From contig NC_081412.1 of NCBI RefSeq assembly GCF_030272615.1, forward strand, positions 98,889,796 through 98,953,795: 64,000 nucleotides of DNA, given 5' to 3'. The stretch is from Cryptomeria japonica (lineage: Eukaryota; Streptophyta; Pinopsida; Cupressales; Cupressaceae). Below, piece after piece: positions 11,391 through 22,831 of the stretch (positions are counted from its first letter, which is position 1; each line of letters opens with the position of its first letter). Under the pieces are notes generated by a model. The model searched no databases, was not told where the DNA came from, and saw nothing but the letters and a program-made list of their open reading frames with translations. Position numbers and translations under genes: made by a program.

Positions 11391-12527
11391 CTATTTGAAG
11401 GTGACTCCTTTTCTGAGTAAATACTGAAATGGATGACATTTAATTGCTAACTGTGCTATGAACCTTCTTGTAAATTGTAATCTTCTTTGCAACCCTCTTA
11501 ACTGCTTGAGTGTTGATGGAAGTTGCATATCGATAATTGCCTTTACCTTTGCTGGATCTACCTCAATTCCTCTATTAGAAATGATCAAGCCTAGAATTTT
11601 GCCCGCTGTTACACCAAACACACACTTTTTTGGGTTTAATATGAAATTATATTGTTCTAATTGATCAAATATCTTAGCAAGGACTTCAAGGTAACCTTCT
11701 CTTGTGTGCGATTTAGCCAGTAGATCATCAAAATAGTCTTTCATGATATTGTGAATCATGTCATGAAATAATGTTGTCATAGCCCTTTGATATGTTGCCC
11801 CTGCATTCTTAAGACCAAATGGCATGATATTCTAGTAGTATGTTCCCCATGGACAGGTAAATACCGTCTTGTGTTGATCTTCTGGTGCAATCCTGATTTG
11901 GTTGTATCTTGAGAAACCGTCCATCAATGAAAGCATTTCATTCCCAACAGTTAAGTCAACTATCATGTCTATTTTAGGTAATGGGAAATCATCCTTGGGA
12001 CATGCTTTGTTTAGATCTCGGAAGCCTGTGCAGATTCTTATGCCCTCAGTGGGCTTAGTCACATGTACCAGATTGGATATCCACTCTGCATAGTCAATAG
12101 GTCTAATGAATCCCACATCTAGAAGCTTTTGGAGTTGTAATTTTATTAGTAATGCAATCTGTGGATGCATATTTCTTAGCTTTTGTTTATATGGTTTGAT
12201 TCCTGGTACTAATGGTAAATGATGTAAGACCAATTATGGATCTAGACCTGGCATATTTGTATAGGACCAAGTGAAATTGATCGGACGTTGTTTGAAGAAC
12301 TGTATGAACTTGTCCTTTCCTTCCTGATTTAATGATTTTGCTAAGTGGATATTATGTATAACTTCTCCTTTTGTTATATTGACTTCTTCAGTGTCTTCCA
12401 TAAGTAATGCTAAATTCTCTTGTTCAATAGGGAGGTTGTCTAACTTGCTTTTGCCATGGCGATCACTTTCATCTGTATCTTCTGACACAGAGGCACTTGC
12501 CTCTCCAAAGTATGTTGTTCTATCCAA
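11391..12527 (-). pseudogene. Element C reverse transcriptase
   Basis: A gypsy RT. In order on the minus strand it shows the LLDVGFIRPI and WISNLVHV segments, the fingers motif FRDLNKACPKDDFPLPKID, the palm motif SLMDGFSRYNQI, MPFGLKNAGATYQ, the catalytic box YFDDLLAKS (YxDD intact), and the thumb segment LNPKKCVFG. A TAG at about 11829 breaks the frame between the palm motif and MPFGL. The upstream part (12234-12527) is the acidic linker after the G-patch region. All blocks share one reading frame from 12962 to 10215, so this is the best preserved stretch of C. Confidence 0.92.
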
Positions 12528-13317
12528 GTCTAAAGCAAATACTGCCTTATGATCACTTTGTGGAAACCCTTCTCTGACACCAAGAAATTCTGCAATAGCT
12601 TCATCATTCTCAAACCAGTCTAGATTTGGTTTTCCTTCTTGCCCCTAATCAATCAAATATGAATGTATAAGGGGTAAGTCATTGCTTCCTTCTATTGTAA
12701 AAGACTCTAACAACATGCATACCTGGTTATTTGGATGACCTAATATATGTTCATCATTAATTGGTGTTTGGTTGTCATCTGCCATGTCTATTGCTTGTGG
12801 GTTGTCATCATGATCAGATAGGAATTCATAGTCATGAGAATCTGTCACACTTTCTATGTATGTTCCACTTTGTGAGGCTGTGTCACTTATCTCCTCTTGT
12901 TCTTGTAATTGAGTTTGTTGTAGATTTGTGGACCTTCTTTGTGTGGTGGGTACCCTTCTCAAGCCTGGTATAAATCATTGCAATCTTTCTTCATCTGACT
13001 CATTTGGAGGAGCTCAAGTTATTTACATTGGTAAAATTATTGATAGTAACTAGGGATTAGGTTCATTTGCCGGTGCTAAACCCATTTCTGTTACCACATT
13101 TGCTTGTGTAAATGTTACAGGTACTATATTGCTAGATGATTCTGTGTTAGTTTCTTGTAGAAGTTTTCTCATATCTTCACCATCTGATTCCATACTAGGT
13201 TATGTTGGTGCTTTCTTGCTTCTCTGAGATGAATGGGGGAAATACTCATGTTTATAACTGATTCTGAGTTATGTACTCTGATGGTAACCTAGGTTTGTTC
13301 AATATATCTAGTGTACG
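12528..13317 (-). pseudogene. Element C linker between G-patch and RT
   Basis: A low-complexity acidic segment (Asp/Glu/Ser/Thr-rich, for example HDYEFLSDHDDN) with a frameshift between 12962 and 13318. No catalytic domain is expected or seen here. The corresponding region of E is at about 40700-41780. Confidence 0.6.
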
Positions 13318-13509
13318 TTATCTTGCCTCTGTTATCTTTGGTATATGTTTATATCCTAACCCTTGATTCTTTGTGTTTTCTTGAGGTGAAATAAAGTCTA
13401 ATTTTCCTTGCTCCTGTAGTCTCAAACCTGTGGTACCATCATACCCATGTTTTTGTAGCATCTTGAAACCATTTCCATACTGATCTAAAGGTAACCTAGG
13501 TATCATCAT
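13318..13509 (-). pseudogene. Element C G-patch-like segment
   Basis: The minus-strand product contains GNGFKMLQKHGYDGTTGLR followed after about 20 residues by NQGLGYKH. The spacing of hydrophobic and glycine residues is that of the G-patch, an RNA-helicase-binding motif. It lies between protease and RT, as it does in betaretroviruses. Element E has the same segment at the same place. Confidence 0.7.
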
Positions 13510-13797
13510 GTCATCATCTTCTCTATATATCCAGTGATTGACATCTTCATTCAGGGATTCTTCTTGTAAGTCTCCCCATCTAATGAATGAGCATGAATCT
13601 GATTACTTCACTAATTTTCTTTTATCTTGTTTCATCATTGTGTTATGGGGCTTCTCAAAAGACCTAGGAGAAAGAGATAATTGTCTTCCATTTGAGGTAC
13701 TTGAAATGGAATATTCCCCACAACCAACATCCTTAATCTTTAAAGAAGATGCGGTAGGTATATTTTTCTGTGTTTTCGTGATTGTCAATGATTCTAT

Positions 13798-14481
13798 TTA
13801 TGTAGCGAGTGGTGCTGCTTGATTAATGGGTACCTGGTTATCTACACTTGCCTTTAAGTGATTACAGTGTTGAAATGGGTTTGGATCACCCTGTATGGTG
13901 ATTTCAATGCTATTATATGGAAACTTAACACATTGGTGAAATGTTGAAGGTACGACTTGCATGGCTTGAATCCATGGGCAGCCTAATAGCATGTTATACC
14001 CTATTTCTCTATCCAACACTTGAAATCTAACCTTTGTTGTGATAGGTCCTATTTGCACTGGTAGTGTGACTACACCTTTTGAAGGGAATTCTTCATCATC
14101 ATATGCTTTGATTTTTATTCTCTTTCAAGGATCGATATGTTCAGAATAACCCAATGCCTTAACCAACTTTAGTGTACAGATGTTAAGACCAACTCCTCCA
14201 TCTATAAGTACTCTTCTTATTTTCTTCTTATGTATGTAAGCTTCTAGATGTAGTGGATCATTATGGAGAGGTCTATCACTAGGCACATCCCATTCCATGA
14301 AAGCAATATGAGTAATGTCAGCTAGATTCCCTACCATGGATTGAAAAGAATTTTTATCTATATCTCTGTCAACTACTGAATCTTGAAGTGCTTTATCCAA
14401 GATAGCTTTGTGATTTGGTGATATACACAATAGCTCAAAGAGTGATATCTGGGCTGGGATTTTCTTTAGTTGCTCAACCAA
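13798..14481 (-). pseudogene. Element C aspartic protease
   Basis: Retropepsin-type protease that would cleave the polyprotein. The active-site block is RRVLIDGGVGLNICTLK (D-G-G in place of DSG/DTG, common in plant gypsy elements), followed by a stop at about 14125 and then the second half with REIGYNMLLGCPWIQAM. A conserved upstream region with LFELLCISPNHKAIL links it to gag. Confidence 0.85.
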
Positions 14482-14505
14482 ATTATAGGTCCCTACTGCT
14501 GGTGA

Positions 14506-16000
14506 CTAGTTTGATGGTACTCCTTGTAAGGTTACCTTTGATCTATGGGTAACTAATGCACAATCTTTATCTCTTGGATTTATTGTGATAGTAGCCATTG
14601 TATTATCTCTTATGAGGGATATTTCTACAACATATGCTGTGTTATCAAGGTTTATTTCATATCCCATCCTATAGTCATCATGTGCAAGTCTGATATCCAT
14701 GATTTGTGCTATAATTTCATCTTCAAACCATCCTGAATAAAATGGTTCTTCCTACCCCTAGTCCATAAGATAGAGATTCTTGTCTTTATCATATTTTGGT
14801 TCTTCTAACATCATGCAAAATTGGTTATCATAGTTATTAGTCTCTTGACTTTTCTCATCATCATCAAGTTCTTCTTGTGAATCAATATTTACTACATCTC
14901 CTGAGCTAATAGCATGAATAGTATAGTCATATGAGACTTTTGTGTAGTTGGCAGTGTTGTCTTGTGTTCCTGATGTTGATGCCATCCCTTTATCATGTTT
15001 GACAAAAGGATCCTTAAATATGATATGATTTGTGTTAGCTGAAGTTTTATTGTAACCAACTATGATGTCACCTTGATCTATTAGGTCATGGATTAAGTTC
15101 TTTAATTTATAGCAACTTGAAGTTTTATGACCTTTTGTGCGATGATAGTCACAAAAATCATTATCATTCCACCATGTAGGTTTGAAAGGACCTAGTTCAT
15201 ATACTCTAACCTCTGACAAAGTGATCATATTTGTTTGTATTAATTTCTTTAACACTAATTCAATAGGCTCCCCTAGAGGTGTGTAGTTCCTTCTTGGAGC
15301 ATTCATCCTTGGGAACTTTGTGTTTGTAGCTTGTGCAACGTTTGCATTTGTTGACACTGTGTTATTCTTTGTATGTGGATTAAATGATTGAATTAGTCCT
15401 TGTAAAGATACAATCGAGTGAGCCTTTGTTCACTGTAGGGGCATCTATAACACCATCATTGGTCACATTCTTGTTTCTTGACCAAAACTTGGATTTATCA
15501 TTATTGGTGTTATTCCCATATTTTATGATACCTTGTTCTACTAGTCCCTTCTCGCACTTCAAGGCCTTTTCAATGATTTGTTTAAATATGGTCAAACATT
15601 GAATTTGTATTGGGTACTTAATTTTTGAGATTAAGTTTTTTGCAAACATGCCAACTTTCTCAGTTTCAGGAATAATTGTCTTGCACCTTCTATAGAAAGA
15701 TCACCACCTTTGTAAGAAGGATACAAATGTTTCATTTTCATATTGTTTTGTGGCACATAGGTCCATTAATGTAACTGGGGTTTCAATGTTATGCGAGAAG
15801 TTAGCAATGAAATGTTCAGCTAGTTCACCCCATGATGTGATCGTTGGTGGGAGATGAGAAAACCACTCCAAGGCCAAACCTCTAAGAATTTTTGGATTTG
15901 ACTATTGAGAGTTATGACTGCTTGACATGTCCATGTTCCAAGTAGGATTAACTGATAGGTCATTGTTTGGGTCCATTTTGCTCTTTGCCTTTTGTGACCT
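14506..16000 (-). pseudogene. Element C gag
   Basis: Gag polyprotein on the minus strand. The capsid-like part (about 15650-15980) has LALEWFSHLPPTITSW and the ANFSHNIETPVTLMDL stretch typical of retrotransposon gag. The nucleocapsid knuckle is CDYHRTKGHKTSSC (about 15105-15165), a C-x2-H-x4-H-x4-C variant, followed by an acidic tail. A frameshift lies near 15360-15380 and stops near 14500 and 14757. The N terminus is poorly defined; a candidate start is near 15980. Confidence 0.8.
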
Positions 16001-17700
16001 TGTGATGGGAATTTAAGACTTTTATATGAGGATACTTTAGAACCTAATGAAAGATGCCAATAGACCTGGATTATGAATGCAAGACTCTAGACCCAAAAGT
16101 GAGGTATGCAACACTAGACCAGATTCTCTATTGGGGATTTGGGCATGGGACTTGTTGAACACTTTGAGATTTTTGCAACACAAGTTTTTTAAGTTCTTGT
16201 CTAAGAAGTTATGCAGCAATCTCCCTATCAATTCTATGGGCAATTTTATACTCTCTATCTAGCTCATACTCAACTCCCTTGTACTAGGATGCACTTGTCT
16301 TTAATTCCCAAACCAAGTTATCTAAACCATCAATGATTTCTCGTTGACCACCATTTGGCACTAGATTAGGTTGCTTGAAGGGGAAAAACCATCACCTGGG
16401 AGACCCATTAGGACACATGCTATGACTTTCTAGGATGATTATGCAAATGATGACAAACCAAGATAGACGTATATGAGGTCTAAACAAGGACTAATTATGA
16501 AGACTATAATGACCCTAAAAATGAACTAGGAGGTTAATGAGACACAAATAAGGACCTATGCTAAGATTACGAGGACGTAAATTATGATAATGACTATGCA
16601 AGGACTTATGCAAATTTTAAGGACGTAAATGAGGACGATAATAAGGATGATAATGAGGATTATGCAAGGGCTTATGCAAATTCTAAGGACGTAAATGAGG
16701 ACGATAATAAGGATGATAATGAGGACAACTATGGTCACAAGTATGCAAAAATTTGGAGTTTGTAGGACTGTCTGATGTTTCAAGGTAGACTCTGTTTCAA
16801 ATAAATCTATTGGTAGGACAAGTCTATTGTTTTTCAAATCTGAGAACACTATCAGAAGATAGGTATAGCTGACTGAACTGTGTTTTGACAAACTCTGAGA
16901 ATTTAGAGATACGCAAGGTAGGGTCTGAAATAGCCCAAATACTGACTCAATACTGGTCTGGCACAACGATACAAATAAAAGCACAAAAGACAATCTTAGG
17001 TTGGATATTGGAAACCATTCAATGAGGCCCTTACAATAAAATACCAAAACAATATGAACAACTAGAGAGTTTGGCAGTACTGGCTCCACTCCACGATACA
17101 CACTTCTCGGGCATGCCAGTCTCTCTTACCTTGAAAATCTAAAGATCTTATCACCAAGGGATTTCTGTCTCATAATTCAAGGTACATGAAGGGTATCTAT
17201 GGGGTACGATCCACACTCCCAGAATCAATGAATGTGGGATTTGGGCTACTAAGTTGGTTCTTATTGTAAGTTTCAAGGGGTCTCGATCCAAAGATGGATT
17301 CTCAGATCAAGCCACTTAAGGCTTTAGTTAAGCTTATAGGTGTAGGAAAGGCCCCCACATACGTCAAATTCACTCAACACTCTAGCCGCCTGACCAGTAT
17401 ATTTATATAGCAGCTCAAAAAACCCGCTTGAGAGTACGTTGGGAGAGATGATATCCCCAACACATCCCAATTCGAAGTACCTTTGTGGGGTGATGAAATC
17501 CCCAGTCAAAGATACCCCTCACTACTAAAAAGAAAAAGTGGGTATCGTTATCACCTTTCCCTCTCTCCCAAGACCCCGAAGACGGGTGGAAGGTACTTAA
17601 TGCAATAATAGGTCCACCCCAAACACAATAAAAAGTTCTTTCCCTTAAAAAAAATTGCATAGTGTGATTTATTCTATTGATAAGCCCAATTCATGTTCAT
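16001..17700 (-). other. Element C leader; no gene
   Basis: Long non-coding leader between LTR and gag. The long ORFs here pass through tandem repeats and show only low-complexity Ile/Val runs. The only structure I see is the 66-bp array at 16571-16737. Confidence 0.5.
16571..16737. repeat. 66-bp tandem repeat in C leader
   Basis: Two units starting at 16619 and 16685 share aaggacgtaaatgaggacg and the following gataataaggatgataatg. A third, shorter unit (48 bp) begins near 16572 and lacks an 18-bp internal piece. Confidence 0.85.
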
Positions 17701-17707
17701 TTTAAAA

Positions 17708-17985
17708 ACCCAAACTTAGGTTTGAGATACGCATGTGCATGTCAATTTTAAAACACCAAAGTGAAGTGTGAAAGCATGCACGTCCATTTTAACCAGATTT
17801 GTTTTAGGCACCAAATTGAAGTGTGAAAGCATGCATGTCCATTTTAACTAGATTTGTTTTAAGCACCAAATTGAAGTGTGCAAGCATGCATGTCCATTTT
17901 AACTAGATTTGTTTTAAGCACCAAATTGAAGTGTGAAAGCATGCAAGTTAATTTTAACCAAAATCTCAAAAGTGATTTAATGCCA
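17708..17985. repeat. 55-bp tandem repeat in C
   Basis: The motif gaagtgtgaaagcatgca starts at 17763, 17818, 17873 and 17928, exactly 55 bases apart, each followed by tccattttaac-type sequence and gcaccaaatt. Diverged partial copies flank the array. It lies in the leader or in the downstream part of the 5' LTR of C, whose left limit I cannot fix. Confidence 0.9.
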
Positions 17986-18099
17986 AAGGACCCTGCAATC
18001 AAATTGTTAATGGTTTCCAAAATGATCTGGAATGATCCCACCTTCTCTGAGATTTCACCACATGCTGCAAATAGGGAATCAGTAACCAAATAAAAACAC

Positions 18100-19504
18100 A
18101 AAAAATAGAAAACCAACTATCTATTAAACGAATGCGTGATCCTCACTGGGTGATTGCGTGATAAACTCTGAGTGATTGCATAATTATGACAAGTCGATTG
18201 CGGTAAATTGATAGCGCGAATGTGTAAAAATAACAGGGCGAATGCGTGACAAACAAACATACAATTTTAAAAAAATATTAAAAAAGCCTAAATTTAATCA
18301 GAAACTTGCAAAACAAACTGTGATGCCCTAGTCAGATCTCTCATCAAAGATTCAAAGTTCGTGATTGTTGAAAATAGAGATTGAATGCTCAATTTATAGA
18401 TTTTTGGGGAGGATTGATTGAGAGGCGGAACAAAATGATTAAGAGGTGGAACTCAAGTGAGCTCACATGTTGACTGATAGTTGAACTGCTGATTTGGAGG
18501 TGGAACTCAATTGATTGAATTGATTAATTGAGTTAACTAATTGGGAAAAAAGCTGATTGAAAGATGAAAAAAAATGATTGGAGGATAATTAATTGACGAC
18601 AAATAAATCATTATTTAGAAAAAGCTAACTAGAAGATAGAAAAAGAATGATTGGAGAGAATTAAAGAAATGACGTAATTAATCAATTAATTGAAATAATA
18701 AATTAAAATAGTTTGAATAGTTATCTGATTGAAAGCTTCTTAGAAAAAAACAAAGTGAAAGATATAAATAGAGATTGAAAAGGTAATTGATTTAATTAAT
18801 TAATTAATTTAGCATGTGCTTGCACTTAGACTTTGATTTTTAATTTAATCTTTGCATGAGATTTAATTAAAATATTGAATTTATTTTAAATTCAATTTAT
18901 TATTTGAATATATTTAGAACTTGACTTTGATTTTCAATTTGATTTTTGAAATTATGCACATGTATTTGAAATTAGGAGAAATTAGAAGAAATATGAATTT
19001 GGATTTGAATTAGAAGAATTAATGAAATTAGAATTTGAGAATTTGGAAATGGAATTACAAGAATTAACTAGCTAATTAAATAATTTAAAGAAACTATTTA
19101 ATTATTTAGAAATTGAATTTATTAAATAATAAAGATTATTTAAATTAAAGGATTAAAATCACAATTAATTAAATAATGAATATTTAATTAATACTTAGAA
19201 AAGGGTTTAATAATTAGATGATTAGAAATAGAAATTGAAAATAAATTTATTTAAGTAGTAAAAATTATTTAAATTGAAGGATTAATAACCACAAATAATT
19301 AAATAATAAATATTTAGTTAGCATTAGAAAATGGTTTAAATGATTAAACGATGATAGAATTGAAATAGAATAATCAGTAAGATGATGAGGAAATATGAAT
19401 TTAGAAGAATAAGATTAATTAGCTTAATTAAATAATTAAAGAATTATTTAACTAATTAGAGGAATAATTAGTACATGATCAATGAGACATTTTTAGGTGT
19501 CTAC
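18100..19504 (-). repeat. Element C 5' LTR (left limit uncertain)
   Basis: The right end is clear: on the minus strand it starts TGTAGACACCTAAAAATG, the same terminus as B1 and F. The sequence is very AT-rich with many ttaattaa/aataaat strings. No primer-binding site or terminal CA could be fixed at the left, so the stated start is only a guess. Confidence 0.55.
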
Positions 19505-20451
19505 ACTTACCACACTCTTATTGGGTCGAAAGTGTGTCATCCTTCAAGAATCTCTTTCGCTTAGCAATAGGAGAAAGATTCTTGTTCTCCTTCCCTTCTT
19601 TTGGTAAAAGATGTTATGTTTTTTCAAGAAACTCCTCTTGGAGGTAGATGTATTTTGATAAAAGATCACTTCTCCTCCAAGGATCCTCTTCACACTTGTT
19701 GCAATATATCTCTTTTTCCAACTATTTTATCCTTGCTTGAAGAGTACTCCCTCTTTTAGCTTGGATGTATGAACATTATTGCTTAGAGGATAGCTCCTCG
19801 GTATTGAAGGTTAGGTATCCTTATCTCTAAGCTTCCTTAAGACATCAACTTAGACCTATGTTGACATCTTAAGGGGGGGCACCCATATCGCTCCCTTTGC
19901 ACCATATTATACCATATTTTTACATATCACTTTTTGCATATCTTAAGCGGAGTGTTCATTCTCGAAACCAGAGAAAAAAAACTCTTATACAAGATGCTTC
20001 ATGCTCGAAACTAGATACATCATTGATATATGTCTTAGATGGGGGTATACATTCCTAAAACCAGAGAAAATGAACTCTTACATGGGATGTACTCAAAACT
20101 AGGCATGTATTTGTTATTTGCTCCTTGGCATTAACATATTCGCCCCTTGGCATTTACATATTCGCCCCTTAGCATTTATATATTCACCCTTCGACATTTG
20201 TATTATGTCTTGAACAATTTGATGCATGCTCAAAACTAGAGGAAATAAACTCTTATACAAGGTGCTATATACTTGAAACCAGACATAACTTGCACACATG
20301 CACGAGGATGAGTGGAACTAGCAGAACATGGCTAGACTATTCTTGCTCTTCTCCCCAACATGGATCACCTAGAAGACACATCTAGGGGCGAGATATCCAT
20401 GTTCTCATTTTTCATGATTCTTCTCATGAATCATCTAGAAAAACTCATGTA
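19505..20451 (+). mobile_element. Element D, 3' internal region, first piece
   Basis: C/T-rich non-coding sequence that, after removal of B1, leads directly to the polypurine tract and LTR of D. It has three dispersed direct repeats of an aaactcttatacaaggtgct-like string (near 19978, 20068, 20246) and a 22-bp tandem array. No ORF is supported. Confidence 0.65.
20123..20200. repeat. 22-bp tandem repeat in D
   Basis: ccttggcattaacatattcg-type units start at 20123, 20145, 20167 and (partial) 20189. Confidence 0.85.
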
Positions 20452-20456
20452 GGGTG

Positions 20457-21189
20457 TGTTTATGGTAAAAATGGAAACAACAATATTGTAAGACTAAATG
20501 AATTCAACCACAAAACCCTACCCTAACAACAACAAAGATCCACCATAACATATGAATATTACCTAAGATAATGAAAATCAACAAAATCACAAAGATTATA
20601 CCATCACATGTCCAATAGGGTTTGAATCTCCATTCTTCCTATCTCCATTGATATTGCTTGATATATTTTCTCTCAGATTTTATGTGTGCACAAGAGCTCA
20701 ACGAAGAATGGAAATGTGGTTGCAAGTAGGCTTGATCGCATATGAATGTTTGAAAGCGTAGTTGAGGGTTGATAATAAAGGAAGTATCTCCTTATATAGA
20801 AGACACTGCAAGAAATGGAGGGATAAGATTAAGAGGTGTAAAAGATAGATGGTTGGCTAAGATTAGAGGGTAGGTAGTGTAGGAATTAAGAGATGAATGA
20901 CATGTGTCATGGGTAGAAAAGGCTATTGAATTAATTATATAAATAAAGATTTATTTAATTAATAGAGGAAATGGGATAAATTAAATAAATAGAGTATTTA
21001 TTTAATTTAGGAAAAGGACAATTTAACTAAATAAAAGTATTTATTTAAATGAGAAAAAGGTTTAGAAGAGGATAAAGTGAATTAATTAAATAAATAAAGA
21101 TTTATTAAAAAAATAGATGAATTAGGCTTAAATAATTAAATAAATAAAAATATTTATTTAATTAGAAAGGACAATTTTAGGTGTCTACA
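20457..21189 (-). repeat. B1: probable solo LTR in D
   Basis: On the minus strand it starts TGTAGACACCTAAAATTG and ends ccataaaca. It is flanked by gggtg (20452-20456) and aggtg (21190-21194), a target duplication with one mismatch. A TATA-like tctatataagg lies near 20791-20800 (minus). It resembles the 3' LTR of F but has no internal region beside it. The left end is the less certain limit. Confidence 0.65.
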
Positions 21190-21194
21190 AGGTG

Positions 21195-21642
21195 TATTCA
21201 TGCTCTCTCTCTTTCCTTCTTCTCATGAGCTCATAGCTTAGCTATTTGTAGTTCATGGATGATGCGTGCTTTTCTCTTTTATGTGATCATCTGTGTTCTT
21301 GAGATGGAATTTTTTTCAAGAATCATATTAGTGGTTGAGACATTTTGATATCAAGGACTCTTTGGCTAGTTGACTTGAGGTCTTGTTTTTGGTCTTTAGC
21401 TTTTGTTGTGTGTATTTTTGCCTTTCTCTGTATTTTTTGTCTTTGTTTGTCTTTTTATTTTTGTCTTGTTTTTGTGTGTGCCCTAGCATATGTTTAAGTG
21501 AATTAATATCCTAATATTGGGAGATTGGTTCCTCAAAATTAGTGATGTCTTACACTCCTTGTGATCTTGCTCTGCATTCCTCCTCTTCTTTGTCTCTCTT
21601 TCATCTACTTTATCATGAGTTTTTGTGTAAGCTCATACTACC
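21195..21642 (+). mobile_element. Element D, 3' internal region, second piece
   Basis: T-rich non-coding sequence between B1 and the polypurine tract. It ends tgtaagctcatactaccac, matching gtacgctcatactcccgc just upstream of the tract in element A. Confidence 0.65.
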
Positions 21643-21660
21643 ACTAAAGTGGGGGCTAAA
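21643..21660 (+). other. Polypurine tract of D
   Basis: ACTAAAGTGGGGGCTAAA, directly before the LTR start tgtagtatcc; nearly the same as in A and H. Confidence 0.88.
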
Positions 21661-22831
21661 TGTAGTATCCTAAATTATACCCCCTTTATAATTTAGACCA
21701 TATTTGGGGCTCTCACCTTAGTATTCGCATCTCTATGCTTGACTAAGGCCCATTTATGCTTGCAACATGCAAATATGGAATTAATATCACATTTTACCTT
21801 GCAATGCCTCTTTTCCCTAGCCCCATATTAGGGTAGGACCAGGGCGTGGTGCCTTGGTCCTCACAAGGACCATGGCGCCACGCCATGGTCCTCCCTAATT
21901 GGGCCCTATTTTAAACCCTTTACCCCATCTCAACTTTGAGTAGGAAACCTCTCTATATGTCAGCCTATGTCATAAAATTAACATGATTTCTCGATGGGAA
22001 AGTATATAAGGAGGTCTTCCCCTCTCATTTTGGGTAAGATGGTGAAATTGGGAGCACAAGCAATCAAGTAATAAAGCATTCACATATTGAAGCATTCATC
22101 ATCAAGCATTTCTAGACATCTTCAAGGCTGCATATTCTTCATCTATCTATTACGGATCAACTTTACATCATTCCTATGCAAGCATGTTGTGTGATTAGGG
22201 TTTTGTCATGTTCATGTCATTTCATACAACATATGTGATTACATTCAAGAAGCAAAGCATCATTATCAATCATTGTAGATCTGAGGTATATATTTCTATT
22301 ATTTATTTTAATATTTGCAATATTTCTATTATTTATTTTAATATTTGCAATATTTCATTCAAGGTTGACTCCTTAACCTGGGTTTGACTTAGGAAAAGCC
22401 CTATTCCCAACCTATTTCCCCTTATTTCTGTGTGTAGGAAATAGGTATGGAGCTACAATCTTCAGAATTGACATTATTTATAGAGACGAATCAATCCCCC
22501 TTCGGTGTGTGAAAATTTCGGAGGACCATGGTGACCACCACCATGGTCCCAACATTTTAGGTTCTCTTTTAGGGATCAAATCCAAGTCTATGTACATTTC
22601 TCAGATCCGGGTGCACAACTCAATCCTGCATCTGTAGCTCATTATTTTCATGTTTTTACCTTTATTTCCAACACTTTATCTAAATTCAACAATTCAACTT
22701 ACAAAAGAGGAACCCCAAATTAATTAATCCAATCAATATTCGGTCTTAATATGTGCTGATTTGTGATTGAATCTATTGGATTCCCCCTCTTTTGAATGTA
22801 ATGGTCATCCCAAGCAAAAATGAGTGGTTTT
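21661..22831 (+). repeat. Element D 3' LTR, left piece, interrupted by E
   Basis: Starts TGTAGTATCCTAAATTATACCCC-like (first ten bases tgtagtatcc) and follows the layout of the A LTR: a GC-rich hairpin-like segment (about 21830-21895), a TATA box, GGTTTGACTT, and GGAGGACCATGG. It stops at the insertion point of E; the last about 40 bases lie at 47939-47978. The summed length of about 1.2 kb matches the A-family LTRs. Confidence 0.85.
22001..22010 (+). promoter_or_regulatory. TATA box in D LTR
   Basis: agtatataag, followed by gaggtcttcccctctcattt. Its position in the LTR corresponds to the TATA-like boxes of A and H. Confidence 0.6.

Larger units (their letters stand above)
1..19504 (-). mobile_element. 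Element C: Ty3/gypsy LTR retrotransposon, 3' end outside window
   Basis: A decayed Ty3/gypsy element read on the minus strand. From right to left it shows a 5' LTR ending at 19504 (minus-strand start TGTAGACACC), a long leader, gag, protease, a G-patch segment, reverse transcriptase, RNase H and integrase, ending at 1199. The domain order PR-RT-RH-IN is that of Ty3/gypsy. Its integrase gene is split by element A at 2094-10000. No LTR start matching TGTAGACACC is seen in 1-1198, so the 3' LTR must lie left of the window. Frameshifts lie near 13000-13300 and 15360, with several stops. It adjoins D internal-type sequence at 19505 and probably inserted in D. Confidence 0.85.

Noticed and set aside
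1199-16000. Endogenous pararetrovirus
   Set aside because: PR-RT-RH-IN order with integrase, LTRs and target duplications fits Ty3/gypsy; no movement-protein or other pararetrovirus-specific motif seen.
16556-17101. 181-codon minus-strand ORF resembling a membrane protein
   Set aside because: The Ile/Val-rich hydrophobic runs come from the 48/66-bp tandem repeat in a retroelement leader.
17763-17985. CRISPR-like regular repeats
   Set aside because: Head-to-tail 55-bp units without unique spacers, in a plant retroelement; a minisatellite.
19505-21660. Host gene or regulatory region between C and the D LTR
   Set aside because: The end of this stretch matches the A-family sequence before the polypurine tract, so it is D internal sequence; no coding potential seen.
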